Shown here one piece after another: positions 5,923-6,439 of a stretch of DNA of 6,439 nucleotides. A program made the position numbers and the translations under genes. How positions within the stretch are numbered: position 1 is the first letter of the stretch; each line of letters opens with the position of its first letter. The notes beneath the pieces are model-generated. The model made no database searches and was not told the DNA's origin. It worked only from the letters and a program-made list of their open reading frames with translations. This DNA is from Candidatus Thorarchaeota archaeon SMTZ1-83 (GTDB lineage: Archaea > Asgardarchaeota > Thorarchaeia > Thorarchaeales > Thorarchaeaceae), in NCBI GenBank assembly GCA_001563325.1, contig LRSK01000088.1, positions 1-6,439 on the forward strand, written 5' to 3'.

Positions 5923-6439
5923 ATGAGTAGGAAAATCCTAGTCTGCATTACAGGAGCGAGCGGCGCAGTCTATGGAGTGCATCTGATTCGTCAATTGAAG
6001 GGACTTGGACATGAAGTGCATCTGCTAGTCACAAAATGGGGGGAAGTGACGCTAAAGCATGAAACAGGCATGAGCGCGGAGGATTTAGAAAAGGAAGCGC
6101 ACCAGAGATATCGTGAGGACGATTTGGCGGCAGGTCCTGCAAGCGGCAGTTTCCCGTTGGATGCAGTAGCAATTGTGCCTTGCTCTATGAAAACATTGGC
6201 TGGCATCGCCCATGGGTATGCAGATAATCTAGTAGCAAGAGCGGCTGACTGTGCTATAAAGGAGCGGAGAAAACTTGTCATTGTTCCCAGAGAAACACCT
6301 CTGAACCTCATCCATATACGCAACATGGCTACGGTAACAGAAGCGGGAGCAATAGTGATGCCTGCTAGTCCAGCATTCTGGCATCATCCGGAAACTATCG
6401 AAGACCTAGTGAGCTCTCTTGTCGAGAGAATTATGGTTC
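5923..6439 (+). CDS. ubiX: UbiX-type flavin prenyltransferase (C-terminus outside window)
   Basis: This flavin prenyltransferase joins a dimethylallyl group to FMN to make prenylated FMN, the cofactor of UbiD-family decarboxylases. In archaea that cofactor serves the modified mevalonate route (anhydromevalonate phosphate decarboxylase) or quinone synthesis. The 172 visible codons cover nearly all of a ~185-200 residue protein. The Rossmann-like start has ITGASGAVYG with GASG at 11-14 for FMN phosphate binding. The family core PCSMKTLAGIAHGYADNLV (86-104) follows, then Lys117 and Arg123-Glu124 in KLVIVPRETPLN, matching the catalytic Lys/Arg/Glu of characterised UbiX. The late motif is AFWHHPETIEDLV (151-163), where many homologues have FYH; Trp153 replaces the usual Tyr. 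The ATG is the only start after an in-frame stop at 5890-5892, and GAGGAG lies 11 nt upstream. It lies 76 nt after the DUF2070 gene on the same strand, so cotranscription is possible. No clear promoter or poly-T terminator is visible in the gap. Confidence 0.93.
   Translation, partial: MSRKILVCITGASGAVYGVHLIRQLKGLGHEVHLLVTKWGEVTLKHETGMSAEDLEKEAHQRYREDDLAAGPASGSFPLDAVAIVPCSMKTLAGIAHGYADNLVARAADCAIKERRKLVIVPRETPLNLIHIRNMATVTEAGAIVMPASPAFWHHPETIEDLVSSLVERIMV

Noticed and set aside
5991..6326. 111-codon minus-strand reading frame
   Set aside because: It is antisense to the well-supported ubiX gene; no motif or ribosome site supports it.

Overview
The window looks like a piece of an archaeal chromosome of moderate GC, somewhat AT-rich by eye. 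The strongest evidence is the DUF2070 membrane protein, a family known essentially from archaea. Supporting evidence is a TATA-like box (ATTTATAT), rather than bacterial -35/-10 boxes, in front of the leftward operon, and Shine-Dalgarno motifs of the GGAGGTG/GTGA kind. I cannot fix the lineage from this sequence. An Asgard (Thorarchaeia-like) or euryarchaeal source would both fit, and this is a weak guess. No RNA genes, CRISPR arrays, insertion sequences or integration sites are visible.

Layout: two gene blocks diverge from a 160 bp intergenic region at 3842-4001. Leftward (minus strand) lies a tightly packed three-gene operon. It holds a PadR-family regulator (3290-3841), a complete ABC exporter half-transporter with a degenerate ATPase site (1429-3297), and a second half-transporter cut by the left window edge (1-1429). 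The genes overlap by 8 nt and 1 nt, so translation is probably coupled. Rightward lie a DUF2070 membrane protein (4002-5846, TTG start) and, after a 76 nt gap, a UbiX-type flavin prenyltransferase cut by the right edge (5923-6439).

Functional reading: the leftward operon resembles the bacterial LmrR/LmrCD arrangement, in which a PadR-type repressor controls a heterodimeric multidrug ABC exporter. Two half-transporters would pair. One supplies a canonical LSGGQ but has Asp and Gln in place of the catalytic Glu and switch His. The partner presumably supplies the competent Walker B and His beyond the window. Directly upstream of padR is an array of three 12-bp palindromic units (ATCG-N4-CGAT) on a 12-13 bp pitch. 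It abuts a TATA-like box and covers the predicted transcription start, so it is a strong candidate operator.

The rightward pair joins a membrane protein whose soluble part carries His motifs reminiscent of neutral ceramidases to an enzyme that makes prenylated FMN for UbiD-type decarboxylases. Both could touch lipid or isoprenoid metabolism, but nothing in the window proves a shared pathway.
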